A DNA stretch of 64,000 bases from an uncultured Bacteroidia bacterium (GTDB lineage: Bacteria; Bacteroidota; Bacteroidia; Bacteroidales; UBA932), in assembly GCA_902766255.1 (NCBI GenBank), contig CACXCS010000048.1, positions 17,129 through 81,128 on the forward strand. Reading direction: 5' to 3'. The notes under the pieces are model-generated. The model worked only from the letters and a program-made list of their open reading frames with translations, had not been told where the DNA came from and did no database searches. Of this stretch, positions 55,928 to 64,000 are shown piece by piece (the first letter of the stretch is position 1; each line of letters opens with the position of its first letter). Both the position numbers and the translations under genes were made by a program.

Positions 55928-58096
55928 ATGCGAAAGCATCATATCAATGCCAGAATCTTCCGTCCGACGGCACTATTTGCCGTCCTGATCTTTATGATTG
56001 CTGCCTGCAAGAATGAAGACCAGCCGGAGAGTAACTGCGACCATCCCACTTCATGGGCGTGGGTTGCCGGAGATGGAGTTTGCGCCGCAGTTGACCAGCA
56101 TACCGGAGCTCTTGAGTTTCTCGGCCAGAGCCAGGATGGCTACAATTATGCCGGAGGGGGCGGACTGTGGCGCCTGTATTATAATACCCTGGAAAGAAAA
56201 GAGATAGAAATAACTCCTGACGAGGCAGTGCCTGCAGTGAGCATGGCCGGGGATACCCTGCAGATTGACTATAACTCCCTGGGCGGCAAAGCCTTCGCCA
56301 TGCAACTGAAAGTCTGGCCGGAAAACGGGCAGCTGAGGTTCGGCGCAAAGGTTACCAACAACGAGCCCCATACGATCATCCGCGAGCTCCAGTACCCGCT
56401 GATAAGCAACCTGCAATTGCCAGAGGGCCATAAACTGCTTACCACGCATACCGGCGGCCAGATATTCGACGACCCGCTGGAAACTATTGCCAACGTAAAC
56501 ACCAGAGCACTATACATGACGCCGGCCCAGAAGTTCCGGCAGTATGATCTGCAGTACCCTCGGAACGCCGCATCAAACTGCTTTGCATTCGTAGGAGAGC
56601 AAAATGGCCTGTACTTCGGCTCGCACGACACCAGCCTCCAGCAGACCTGGCATGGTTTGCGCGCTTATCCTGACAAAGGCACCATCGGGCATCAGACATC
56701 TGACTTCAAGCATCTGGAAGCAGGCTTTTACCGTTATCCCAACGCGATGTGCGGGGAAGTCTGGCACGACGATTCCTCGGTTATCGTTCCTTACGAAGGC
56801 GACTGGACCCAAACCTGCCGCATCTACCGCCGCTGGGCCGACACCTGGTGGGAGCACGCTCCCGTACCCAATTGGGTGCAGGACATGACCGGCTGGCAGC
56901 GTATCATCTTCAAGCACCAGTATGGCGAGTACCTTCGCCGCTACACCGACCTTCCGGGGCACATAGCCGAAGTAGGAGAATCGGTAGGATGCAACGCCGT
57001 ACTTGCCTTCGGCTGGTGGAAAGAAGGTATGGACAACGGCTATCCCAACTATACCGTCGACGACACCCAGGGCGGCGACGCCGCATGGAAGCAGGCCATA
57101 AAGGATTACCGTGCCCGGGGCGGCCGTCTGTTGCTGTACTACAACGGACGGCTCATAGATGTGGAGAGTGATTTCTACCTTTCGGGCCAGGGCGCCAAGG
57201 TATCCAACCACGACAACACGGGAAGGGAATTTACCGAGCACTACAAATTCACCGGCGAAGGTACTGCCCTTGGTTACTACGACTCCCGCACTTTCGTAAT
57301 CGCCGACATGTCAAAGCGCTCATGGCGTGACCAGCTGATAGCCTGGGCAGACAGGGCTATGGATTACGGTGCCGATGCAGTATTCTACGACCAGCTTGGA
57401 GTGGCCGAGGAGTTCCCTAACTGGGATCTTTCGGGCGAGTTCCCCGTGCAGGACATCTTTACCGGGCGTTACAAAGCCGAGGCACTGCAAGAAATCCGCG
57501 ATCATATCAAGGCAATTGATCCCGAGTTCGCACTCGGCACCGAATGGCTCTCAGACTGCACGAGCCGGTTCTGCGACTTTGTACATATCGTAGAATTCAC
57601 CGCCCTGCCCGAGAGTTTCCCGGAATGGTTCCGTTACACCTTCCCGGAGGTAGTATGGAGCGACCGGTGCGTAAGGGACGACAACGACGTCCCCCGCCGA
57701 GTCAACAACACACTGCTCAAGGGCCTGCGCAACGACATAGAAGTATTCCGTTGCCGTGGCCTTATTGACGAAACTCCTGTGTATCAGGAACATCTGGCCA
57801 AGGTCAACGCCATACGCCACCGTTTCCCCCAGCTTCTGCTGGAGGGCCGCTACACTGCATGCGACGGCTTCAGCTGCAGCAACAAGGCTATTACCGCCCG
57901 CAGCTACACCGCAGGCGACCAGCTGGCGGTAGTGGCAACCAATACCGGAGACAAACGCGCCCAGGGAAGCATCTCCGTTCCGGGCTATGTCTTAAAAGAG
58001 AACGCGACCATAGGCAACCCGTCGGTCAGCGGCAACAAGCTCTCTCTCGGAACCAACGATCTTGTAGTGTTAGTATTTGAAAAACAAGCCGAATGA
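55928..58096 (+). CDS. DUF6259 lipoprotein, predicted glycoside hydrolase
   Basis: 722 residues, lipobox MIAACKNE. An N-terminal beta-sandwich (~35-300) is followed by a TIM-barrel-like region with VLAFGWWKEGMDNGYPNY, AMDYGADAVFYDQLGVAEE and TEWLSDCTSRFCDFVH, then a C-terminal beta domain. The FYDQ and TEWLSD positions resemble nucleophile/acid pairs of clan-D type hydrolases; this is inference. DUF6259 proteins are recurrent in glycan loci but lack a defined activity. The stop overlaps the GH20 start. Confidence 0.7.
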   Translation: MRKHHINARIFRPTALFAVLIFMIAACKNEDQPESNCDHPTSWAWVAGDGVCAAVDQHTGALEFLGQSQDGYNYAGGGGLWRLYYNTLERKEIEITPDEAVPAVSMAGDTLQIDYNSLGGKAFAMQLKVWPENGQLRFGAKVTNNEPHTIIRELQYPLISNLQLPEGHKLLTTHTGGQIFDDPLETIANVNTRALYMTPAQKFRQYDLQYPRNAASNCFAFVGEQNGLYFGSHDTSLQQTWHGLRAYPDKGTIGHQTSDFKHLEAGFYRYPNAMCGEVWHDDSSVIVPYEGDWTQTCRIYRRWADTWWEHAPVPNWVQDMTGWQRIIFKHQYGEYLRRYTDLPGHIAEVGESVGCNAVLAFGWWKEGMDNGYPNYTVDDTQGGDAAWKQAIKDYRARGGRLLLYYNGRLIDVESDFYLSGQGAKVSNHDNTGREFTEHYKFTGEGTALGYYDSRTFVIADMSKRSWRDQLIAWADRAMDYGADAVFYDQLGVAEEFPNWDLSGEFPVQDIFTGRYKAEALQEIRDHIKAIDPEFALGTEWLSDCTSRFCDFVHIVEFTALPESFPEWFRYTFPEVVWSDRCVRDDNDVPRRVNNTLLKGLRNDIEVFRCRGLIDETPVYQEHLAKVNAIRHRFPQLLLEGRYTACDGFSCSNKAITARSYTAGDQLAVVATNTGDKRAQGSISVPGYVLKENATIGNPSVSGNKLSLGTNDLVVLVFEKQAE

Positions 58097-59598
58097 TTAC
58101 TGTTCTTCTATTCTGCCTGCTCCAGCTCATCCCTCTTCCGGTAGAGTTCACCCCGGAACAGGGTGTCTGTACGGCAGACAGGATTACCGTCAAGCAATGC
58201 GGACGCTCTTTCAAACGCGCTACGGCGGACTTGGAAGCTTTCCAGAAGCAGGAGGCATACAGGCTCACGATAAAGCCCGGGAGCATAGTAATCGAGGCGC
58301 TCTCCACCGAGGGCGAATTCCGGGCCCGCAAAAGCATAGAGCAGATGCGCCTGACATGCAGCGACCTTCCCTGCTGCACCATCACCGACTGGCCCAGATT
58401 CAGGCACAGGGGCCTCATGCTTGACGAGAGCCGAAGTTTCAAGGGCGTGGAGTTCATAAAGAAGCAGATCGATGCCATGGCTCTGCTGAAACTCAATGTA
58501 TTACATCTGCATCTTGATGACTCTGCAGGATGGCGCATACAGATTGACAGCTATCCCGACCTTACCGCCAAAACAGCATGGCGCATAGGCTGGGACTATT
58601 TTGCGTGGGAGAAGGGCGGATACAAGTTAGCGGCAGAAGGTGCGCCCGGAGCCAGCGGAGGTTTCTATTCCAAGGAAGATCTTAAAGAAATCGTTGCTTA
58701 TGCAGCACAGCGATTCATCACAGTCATCCCAGAAATAGAAATGCCCGGGCACAGCATGGAAGTTGGGTACGCCTATCCGGAGGTGCTGTGCACCACTCCT
58801 CAAGGCAGAGTGCGCAAAGGGGCATGGGATCTATGTCCCGGCTCCGAAGCCACTTTCAAGCTGCTTGAGAGCGTACTGAAAGAGGTCATGGACATCTTCC
58901 CCTCCCCGCTCATCCACATAGGCGGAGACGAGGCCACCATGAAAACATGGCACGACTGCCCTGCCTGCCGGGCCCGTATGGAGCAGGAAGGATACACCGA
59001 CGTAAGGCAGCTGCAGGGATACATGATACGCCGTATCGAAAAATTCGTACGCAGCCACGGCCGCCGCATCATAGGATGGGACGAGATTCTGGAAACGGGA
59101 GTGCCCAAGGACGCCGTCATCCAGAGCTGGCGTGGAGTTTCGGGAGGCATTAATGCATCAAAGGCAGGACACGAAGTGGTAATGTCTCCAAACACCCACT
59201 GTTATTACAATTACTATCAAGACCTTATACGCAAGGAGCCGGCAGCCTGCGGCGAGCTGGTATCGCTGCGGTTTACCTATGGTTACGAGCCGGTGGCCGC
59301 CGGCATGGACCCGGCCAGGGTCAGGGGTGTTCAGGCCAATCTGTGGTGCGAATATATCCCCACGCCCAAACATGCCGAATACATGCTGTACCCCAGGCTT
59401 TTTGCTCTTGCCGAGACTGCATGGAGTCCCGCAGAACGAAAGGAATACAAAGCATTCCGACGACGCGCCCTCAATCTGCTGGAGGCCTTCCGCAAAATTG
59501 GTTACAACACTTTCGACATGTCCACAGAGTCCGATCTGGCCCGTTCGGGCATGCAGCGCTTCCCTCCCGAGGGAGTGCCAATAATTGTGGATGATTGA
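58093..59598 (+). CDS. GH20 beta-N-acetylhexosaminidase
   Basis: 501 residues. An N-terminal GH20b domain (LIPLPVEFTPEQG) with a short hydrophobic lead that may be a signal peptide is followed by the barrel: GLMLDESRSF, LHLHLDDSAGWRIQ, EIEMPGHSMEV, and the catalytic pair in HIGGDEATMK (Asp279, Glu280). SWRGVSGGINASKAGHEVVMS and LWCEYIPT fit the +1 wall. It releases terminal beta-GlcNAc/GalNAc by substrate-assisted catalysis. It is the last enzyme before the regulator gene. Confidence 0.92.
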   Translation: MITVLLFCLLQLIPLPVEFTPEQGVCTADRITVKQCGRSFKRATADLEAFQKQEAYRLTIKPGSIVIEALSTEGEFRARKSIEQMRLTCSDLPCCTITDWPRFRHRGLMLDESRSFKGVEFIKKQIDAMALLKLNVLHLHLDDSAGWRIQIDSYPDLTAKTAWRIGWDYFAWEKGGYKLAAEGAPGASGGFYSKEDLKEIVAYAAQRFITVIPEIEMPGHSMEVGYAYPEVLCTTPQGRVRKGAWDLCPGSEATFKLLESVLKEVMDIFPSPLIHIGGDEATMKTWHDCPACRARMEQEGYTDVRQLQGYMIRRIEKFVRSHGRRIIGWDEILETGVPKDAVIQSWRGVSGGINASKAGHEVVMSPNTHCYYNYYQDLIRKEPAACGELVSLRFTYGYEPVAAGMDPARVRGVQANLWCEYIPTPKHAEYMLYPRLFALAETAWSPAERKEYKAFRRRALNLLEAFRKIGYNTFDMSTESDLARSGMQRFPPEGVPIIVDD

Positions 59599-59599
59599 T

Positions 59600-59607
59600 T
59601 ATATTTG
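59600..59607 (+). promoter_or_regulatory. -7 promoter element of the GntR gene
   Basis: TATATTTG, six bases before the ATG at 59614; lies at and just after the GH20 stop. Confidence 0.6.
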
Positions 59608-59613
59608 TACATT

Positions 59614-60639
59614 ATGAAGATTACCATTGACATTAACGGCAAAGAGCCTATTTATAAGCAGCTGGTAGCGCTGGTAGAGCGTGCATACCACGATGGTACA
59701 TTGTCTGCAGGAGAGTTGTTGCCTTCCATGAACGACCTTGCCGACTCGTCGGGTATTTCCCGCGAAACCGTAAAGAAGGCGTATAAGATTCTTACCGACA
59801 AGGGAATTATCCTGCCCAAACAAGGCAAAGGGTTCTACGTTGCCGACGTTAACGACGTATCCAAACCCAAGGTCCTCGTCATCTTCGATAAATTCTCGGT
59901 ATACAAGCAGATTCTGTTCAACTCTTTTGTGGGTCATCTTGGAGATAATGCCGAGATAACGATAGTCAATCACAACCAGAGCGTGGAACTGCTACAGTTC
60001 TATCTGGACAATTATCTTGACAACTTCGATTACTATGTAGTCACTCCGCATTTCCCTCTTGACTCATTTTCACAGGAGAAAGCCACAAAGCAGCTTGCCC
60101 GTATCCCGAACCGCAAACTAATCATGCTGGACCGCCTTCAACCTGATTTTGCGGGCAACTTCGGCGCCGTTTATCAGGATTTTGAAAACGACATCTACTC
60201 CGGGCTTTCGGAGGGGTGGACCAGCGGTAATATTCCTTCCCGGCTAAGGGTTATCACTTTACCTTCCTCTCTTTACGGCAAATGCATCCGCAAGGGCGTA
60301 GAAAAGTTTGCCACGGACAGAGGCATAGAGGCAGAATTCTTGACTGCTGCGCCGGAGTCGGTAAGCAAAGGTGATGTATTCCTCGTCCTGAATTCCCAAA
60401 TGGACGCTGGCCTGGTTGCATTGGCACAAAACATAGGTAAAGCCGGGCTGAAAATCGGGAGCGACGTTAAAATAATTTCCTACAATGAGTATGACATGAA
60501 CGAACTTGTCCTCGGTGGGCTCACTACGGTATCCACAGATTTCCGTCTTATGGGGGAACTTGCTGCTGATATGATACTTACACACAAACCGAGTAAGATT
60601 CACTGTCCATTCAGAATGATACGCCGAAATACATATTAG
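59614..60639 (+). CDS. GntR-family regulator with LacI-type sugar-binding domain
   Basis: 341 residues from ATG 59614 (MKITIDINGKEPIYKQL). The N-terminal winged helix-turn-helix of GntR type (GELLPSMNDLADSSGISRETVKKAY) is followed from ~75 by a periplasmic-binding-protein-like effector domain (PKVLVIFDKFSVYKQILFN, ISYNEYDMNELVLGGLTTVS). The architecture resembles the FucR-type regulators of Bacteroides fucose operons. It probably represses the glycan operon until its sugar binds. Candidate operators are at 40722-40741 and 63503-63522. Confidence 0.88.
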   Translation: MKITIDINGKEPIYKQLVALVERAYHDGTLSAGELLPSMNDLADSSGISRETVKKAYKILTDKGIILPKQGKGFYVADVNDVSKPKVLVIFDKFSVYKQILFNSFVGHLGDNAEITIVNHNQSVELLQFYLDNYLDNFDYYVVTPHFPLDSFSQEKATKQLARIPNRKLIMLDRLQPDFAGNFGAVYQDFENDIYSGLSEGWTSGNIPSRLRVITLPSSLYGKCIRKGVEKFATDRGIEAEFLTAAPESVSKGDVFLVLNSQMDAGLVALAQNIGKAGLKIGSDVKIISYNEYDMNELVLGGLTTVSTDFRLMGELAADMILTHKPSKIHCPFRMIRRNTY

Positions 60640-60640
60640 C

Positions 60641-60790
60641 ATGAACTGCCAGATGCATAATACAGATTCCACAACCATTAGATATGAGGCACCTGATTGT
60701 TGCTCTCGTCTGATTGAATCCACTACCGTTATCACTCAAAGCACTACAGGCGAGGCGTACGAAGATCCTGTTGAATATGATGGCTTTTAA
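60641..60790 (+). CDS. 49-residue microprotein with YEAP motif
   Basis: ATG one base after the GntR stop; 49 codons, ending TAA at 60788-60790, 14 bases before the next lipoprotein. Features: a basic-free N-terminus, RYEAPDCCSRLIEST and an acidic tail EDPVEYDGF. The Y[E/D]AP...R-I/L-I-E pattern recurs in the microprotein at 63553-63678. No signal peptide. Function unknown; its conserved position before a lipoprotein suggests a linked role. Confidence 0.6.
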   Translation: MNCQMHNTDSTTIRYEAPDCCSRLIESTTVITQSTTGEAYEDPVEYDGF

Positions 60791-60804
60791 ATGAGGGCAA
60801 TATT

Positions 60805-63219
60805 ATGAAACGTAATTGCTTATTATTGTTTGCTGCTGTTTTCTGCGGATGTGCTCCCCAAAGTCCCGATATCTTTGATGATCCGGCAGACCAACTTAAG
60901 TTGATGACTTTCACCGGCAGCCAGGAAGAGGCGTCCGGGGGGAGCAAGACGACCCTTGGCACTGACTTCACCATTCATTGGAGCACTTCCGACGCCATAA
61001 CGATCTTCTCCCAGACCGGCCTGGCAGGAGATACTTTCAGTGTCTCTTCTACCGAAAACGACGGGACCGTAGCCACTTTCACCGGCCTTACCCACGAAAG
61101 TTCCAACGGCTATTACTACGCTTTGTATCCCTCGTCCGGCTCGGCCCGTCTGGTATCGACTTCAGGTACCGTCCTCGCCAGCCTGCCGTCATCTCAAACC
61201 GGTGTACAGGACAGTTTTGATCCTTCGGCCGCTCTTTCAATCGCCCGTGTCGATACCGAGACGCCCGATGCAAACAACATCCTGCATTTCAAGAACGCCG
61301 GGGCATTGCTGTCATTCCTTGTGCCGGGCAACTATGTGACTCGAGTAAAGATTGAAAGCCGTGACGGGTCGGTCGCCATGACGGGGCCCGCCAACATCAA
61401 TTACAACAACGGCAAGCCGACGGTATCCCCAACTTCAGCATCCAAGAACTACGTGGAAGTGACTACGGGGGCCAACAACATCGGCAAACGCTTCTACGCC
61501 GTTGTGTATCCGGGCAATTACTCCCAGGGATTCATCCTCACGTTCTACGCCGACCAGCAGTACAACCGGTATTATTCCACCAAAGCCCTTGATTTAAAGC
61601 GGAATGCCATTATTCGCCTTGTTGAGAAAAACTGGGCCGTGTCCGATGACAGACCCGGCAATGAGAAGGGTACTGAACTAATTGCACCCTCAATATCCAC
61701 CGGCGGCCAGACTTCTCCGACTTCAGCCTCCATCACGTTTTCATGTGGCTCCGGCAAACGCGACACTTACAAGTTTTACCTCCGCGACGCATCATCGATG
61801 GGCACGGGTACACAAGTTGGCTCGCTGAACACCGGTTCAGGGCAGTATGGATCCTATTCTTACAGCTTTACAGGCCTTACCACAGGAAAAACCTACGATT
61901 TTGGCGTCAGCGCCGCCTGTACCGGAGAGTCAGGCTTCGGTGACTCTCCTATCACCTGGCTCGAAGATATGACAATAAACGCTTCGGTAAGCAGCATGAG
62001 CGTGACAGTCGAAAGTACGGCCGCCAATTACTACAACTTTGTTGTAAATTACAAGATAAGCGGACTTTCGTCAACAGGCGCCGAGCACGGCCTGGTCTTC
62101 AGTTACAGCAACCCCTCTCCTACCTGTGGCGCCGTGGGCGCCGAAGGCAAGCTTCCAGGTCCGGTGATCAGTTCCACCGGTACGGTCAGCATCTCCCAAT
62201 GTATTCCCAATGCATGCCTTCGCGATGGCGATGCATGCTATGTTAGGGCATATTGCTATGACAGCGGCTCCGGCAACTACGTTTACAGTCCCGTCCAGAC
62301 TCTTGCACTGGGCAGTCAGCCGGACGGCTTTTCTATCAGCAAAACCTCAATGCAGGCTCCTGCAAGCGGCATTTCTCTATACAGTTTCAAGGCGGGAGGC
62401 TCTTATAACGGGTACGCTGCAGAGGCTGTCTGTTCGTCTTCTTCCTCCATTCGCCTGGGGGTGAACAACGCCAAGATGGGAACCACGAGCGCCATCTCCA
62501 TGTCCTCGCAGCTTTCGTCCAGCGGCGCACTCGTTCTGATTAACGGACAGATATTCGGAACACAGGGGAACATAGGTCTGGCCTACACCGGCGGTGCCCT
62601 GCGCTACAACAACTCTTCCGACGACGGTATTTCGGCCTGCCGGGGGTACAGCAACACATATACTACCACATGGCAGCCCATTACGCGTGCCATCCTGGGA
62701 GTTGATGCTTCCGGCACACCCGGAGCTTACTGGTGCTCGCTGATAAGCGGTACGCCTTATTTCTTTGATCGTCCAATTCCTGCTGGAACCGCTGTATATC
62801 CGCAAGTTACCTCCTCGTCCGGCCCGGGCCCGGCAAGGTCGTGGGCGCCCTCCGAGGCTCTTTCTACCGGCCCTATGCTGCTCTACGGCGGCAAAGTATG
62901 CGTAAGCGAAGACAAGATCTCAACGGGCGTTTACTATACCAACTATGAGCTCTGGGAGACTACGGCGGGAAACATCTACGGCTCTTCGCGTCCAAGGACT
63001 GCTATAGGATACAACTCCTCTACAGGAAAAATGTATATGGTTGTGGTAACATCGAATATCACCCTTACCGGAATGGCCAGGGTGATGAAGGGGATTGGCT
63101 GCGACTACGCCATGAACCTCGACGGCGGCGGCTCCACACAGATGCAAGTCAAAGGTCTGGGCGAATTGACATCCAACAACCGCTCGGTCAAATCCACCAT
63201 TGGATTCTTTACCCGCTAG
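60805..63219 (+). CDS. Fimbrillin-like lipoprotein with C-terminal phosphodiester glycosidase (NAGPA) domain
   Basis: 804 residues, lipobox VFCGCAPQ. Residues ~30-280 resemble a fimbrillin/Mfa-like domain (KTTLGTDFTIHWSTSDAITIF, GNYVTRVKIESRDGS). FN3-like repeats follow (~295-520). From ~520 to the end is a NAGPA-type phosphodiester glycosidase: SISKTSMQAP, LVLINGQIFG, PRTAIGYNSSTGKMYMVVV and the signature YAMNLDGGGSTQM. Family members cleave GlcNAc-1-phosphate diesters. The fusion to an adhesin-like N-terminus points to a cell-surface enzyme. It is followed by the terminator at 63257. Confidence 0.8.
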   Translation: MKRNCLLLFAAVFCGCAPQSPDIFDDPADQLKLMTFTGSQEEASGGSKTTLGTDFTIHWSTSDAITIFSQTGLAGDTFSVSSTENDGTVATFTGLTHESSNGYYYALYPSSGSARLVSTSGTVLASLPSSQTGVQDSFDPSAALSIARVDTETPDANNILHFKNAGALLSFLVPGNYVTRVKIESRDGSVAMTGPANINYNNGKPTVSPTSASKNYVEVTTGANNIGKRFYAVVYPGNYSQGFILTFYADQQYNRYYSTKALDLKRNAIIRLVEKNWAVSDDRPGNEKGTELIAPSISTGGQTSPTSASITFSCGSGKRDTYKFYLRDASSMGTGTQVGSLNTGSGQYGSYSYSFTGLTTGKTYDFGVSAACTGESGFGDSPITWLEDMTINASVSSMSVTVESTAANYYNFVVNYKISGLSSTGAEHGLVFSYSNPSPTCGAVGAEGKLPGPVISSTGTVSISQCIPNACLRDGDACYVRAYCYDSGSGNYVYSPVQTLALGSQPDGFSISKTSMQAPASGISLYSFKAGGSYNGYAAEAVCSSSSSIRLGVNNAKMGTTSAISMSSQLSSSGALVLINGQIFGTQGNIGLAYTGGALRYNNSSDDGISACRGYSNTYTTTWQPITRAILGVDASGTPGAYWCSLISGTPYFFDRPIPAGTAVYPQVTSSSGPGPARSWAPSEALSTGPMLLYGGKVCVSEDKISTGVYYTNYELWETTAGNIYGSSRPRTAIGYNSSTGKMYMVVVTSNITLTGMARVMKGIGCDYAMNLDGGGSTQMQVKGLGELTSNNRSVKSTIGFFTR

Positions 63220-63256
63220 CATTCAGGAAGCAGGCCTGTAAACCAGGCAAATACCT

Positions 63257-63304
63257 GATCAAGGCAGCCTTTCGTATACACGTAAAGGCTGCCTTGATCT
63301 TTTT
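63257..63304 (+). terminator. Rho-independent terminator
   Basis: A perfect 16-bp stem (63257-63272 with 63284-63299) around an 11-base loop, followed by a T-run (63300-63304). It lies 37 bases after the NAGPA lipoprotein and ends the glycan locus. Confidence 0.9.
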
Positions 63305-63488
63305 GTCCATTACCACCTCAGAAAAAATGGTGCTTAAGGATGCGTGACGATCATTTTCGAAAAAAGTATTTGGCATAGACATCACGTTTTAACGTCACTT
63401 TTCATAAAAACACACAACATTCAGGCTGCAAAAATCTTCTTCGATGATATTTTAAGCCCCTCAATTTGGTAATCTACAATATTATATG
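63305..63488. other. AT-rich intergenic stretch
   Basis: No gene or RNA recognised. It has a small inverted repeat ACGTT-TT-AACGT near 63388 and otherwise serves as the upstream region of the promoter at 63489. Confidence 0.5.
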
Positions 63489-63496
63489 TACCTTTG
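63489..63496 (+). promoter_or_regulatory. -7 promoter element of the microprotein-fimbrillin unit
   Basis: TACCTTTG, 56 bases before the ATG at 63553, and directly upstream of the second operator-like repeat. Confidence 0.55.
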
Positions 63497-63502
63497 CATA
63501 TC

Positions 63503-63522
63503 TGTACCACAGTACACCACAG
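63503..63522. promoter_or_regulatory. Candidate GntR operator, site 2
   Basis: TGTAC-CACA-GTACA followed by CCACAG. Relative to site 1, the C at arm position 3 becomes T and the paired G becomes A, keeping the inverted repeat. It lies about at the transcription start of the last unit. Confidence 0.6.
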
Positions 63523-63552
63523 TTAAAGTAGAATAACTTAATACTTTATAAT

Positions 63553-63678
63553 ATGGTAAAAACAGTTTATGATGCACCCCGCACCCGCATTATCGAGGTG
63601 AGGACTTATGGCTTCCTGCAAGGAAGTGCCGAAACAATGAATACCGTGACCGGTTCATGGGATGAAGACGATGATTAA
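63553..63678 (+). CDS. 41-residue microprotein with YDAP motif
   Basis: 41 codons from ATG 63553 (MVKTVYDAPRTRIIEVRTYG) to TAA at 63676-63678, 13 bases before the next lipoprotein. The YDAP-R-IIE pattern and acidic end (WDEDDD) match the microprotein at 60641. No signal peptide. Confidence 0.6.
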   Translation: MVKTVYDAPRTRIIEVRTYGFLQGSAETMNTVTGSWDEDDD

Positions 63679-63691
63679 AAGAGAGACGATT

Positions 63692-64000
63692 ATGAAAAAG
63701 TTATTATTTGTCGTAGCTGCCGCTACACTTTTCTTCTCTTGCCAGAAAGAGATATTTAATGATAATCCTGCCTCTCAGCGCTTTACTTTCAAAGCCTCCA
63801 TCGAGGCCTTGATTTCTCCAACCAAAGCCGACATGAATGCCAGCAACCAGCTGGTGTGGGCCGAAGGCGACCAGATAGGTGTTTATGTAAACGATGAGGG
63901 TTGGACAGACAAGAACCAGCCTTTCACTCTTGTGGGCACAGGCGGTTCTACAACGGGTGACTTTGAATGGGCTAACTCCGGGACTTTCAGTGACAAGGCC
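63692..64000 (+). CDS. Fimbrillin-like lipoprotein, N-terminal part (cut by window edge)
   Basis: 103 residues visible from ATG 63692. Signal peptide with lipobox LFFSCQKE. The following sequence (PTKADMNASNQLVWAEGDQIGVYVND, then FTLVGTGGSTTGDFEW) matches fimbrillin/Mfa-like proteins, as in the N-terminus of the NAGPA lipoprotein. It continues beyond the window. Confidence 0.8.
   Translation, partial: MKKLLFVVAAATLFFSCQKEIFNDNPASQRFTFKASIEALISPTKADMNASNQLVWAEGDQIGVYVNDEGWTDKNQPFTLVGTGGSTTGDFEWANSGTFSDKA

Overview
The window is a GC-rich chromosomal segment of a Bacteroidales-type bacterium. The evidence is a SusC/SusD outer-membrane pair, many lipoproteins with Bacteroidota-style lipoboxes, TAnnTTTG promoter -7 elements in place of E. 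coli-type -10 boxes, fimbrillin-like lipoproteins, and core gene neighbourhoods typical of the phylum. The species cannot be named from the sequence. No rRNA, tRNA or CRISPR array was recognised.

Layout. 1-21.4 kb is almost entirely on the minus strand. It holds the start of dnaB, a zinc-ribbon coiled-coil protein, a MerR-type regulator, two LytM/M23 peptidases, a MATE exporter, one continuous frame joining an LptG-type permease to a full methionyl-tRNA formyltransferase, and alaS. A tightly overlapping operon follows, xseA-xseB-glgB-debranching enzyme-GT4 synthase-GH57-glgP-ribF, which covers glycogen building and breakdown but has no glgC. At 21.5-25.5 kb the plus strand carries engB, prs, a small membrane protein, der and an esterase. 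At 25.6-26.9 kb lies an AT-richer REP-associated (HUH) transposase gene bracketed by near-identical 21-bp palindromes, with further hairpins and a 44-bp direct repeat beside it. At 27-34.7 kb are rlmH, an NtrY-like sensor kinase facing a sigma-54-type response regulator that lacks a DNA-binding domain, cmk, ispH and efp. At 34.7-37.9 kb are three secreted proteins: a nucleoside-hydrolase fusion, an unknown and an esterase.

37.9-63.2 kb is a polysaccharide utilisation locus. A GH127-like enzyme and a mutarotase-like protein run leftward. A rightward operon carries an MFS sugar permease, a FucI/AraA-like isomerase, a ManA-like protein, a ROK kinase, SusC, SusD, a DUF1735 lipoprotein, two tandem DUF4855 lipoproteins, a DUF6259 lipoprotein and a GH20 hexosaminidase. 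It is followed by a GntR regulator with a sugar-binding-type effector domain, a 49-residue microprotein and a lipoprotein ending in a phosphodiester-glycosidase (NAGPA) domain. A strong terminator and then a second microprotein plus fimbrillin-like lipoprotein pair close the window. A shared inverted repeat (TGYAC-CACA-GTRCA followed by CCACAG) lies in the divergent promoter of the locus and again before the last pair, and is the best candidate operator of the GntR protein.

The most unusual items are the LptG-Fmt fusion, the GntR operator with compensatory base changes, the microprotein-lipoprotein pairs, the uncharacterised enzyme set of the glycan locus, the palindrome-flanked RAYT, and a repeated placement of -7 boxes only 5-8 bases before start codons, suggesting leaderless mRNAs.
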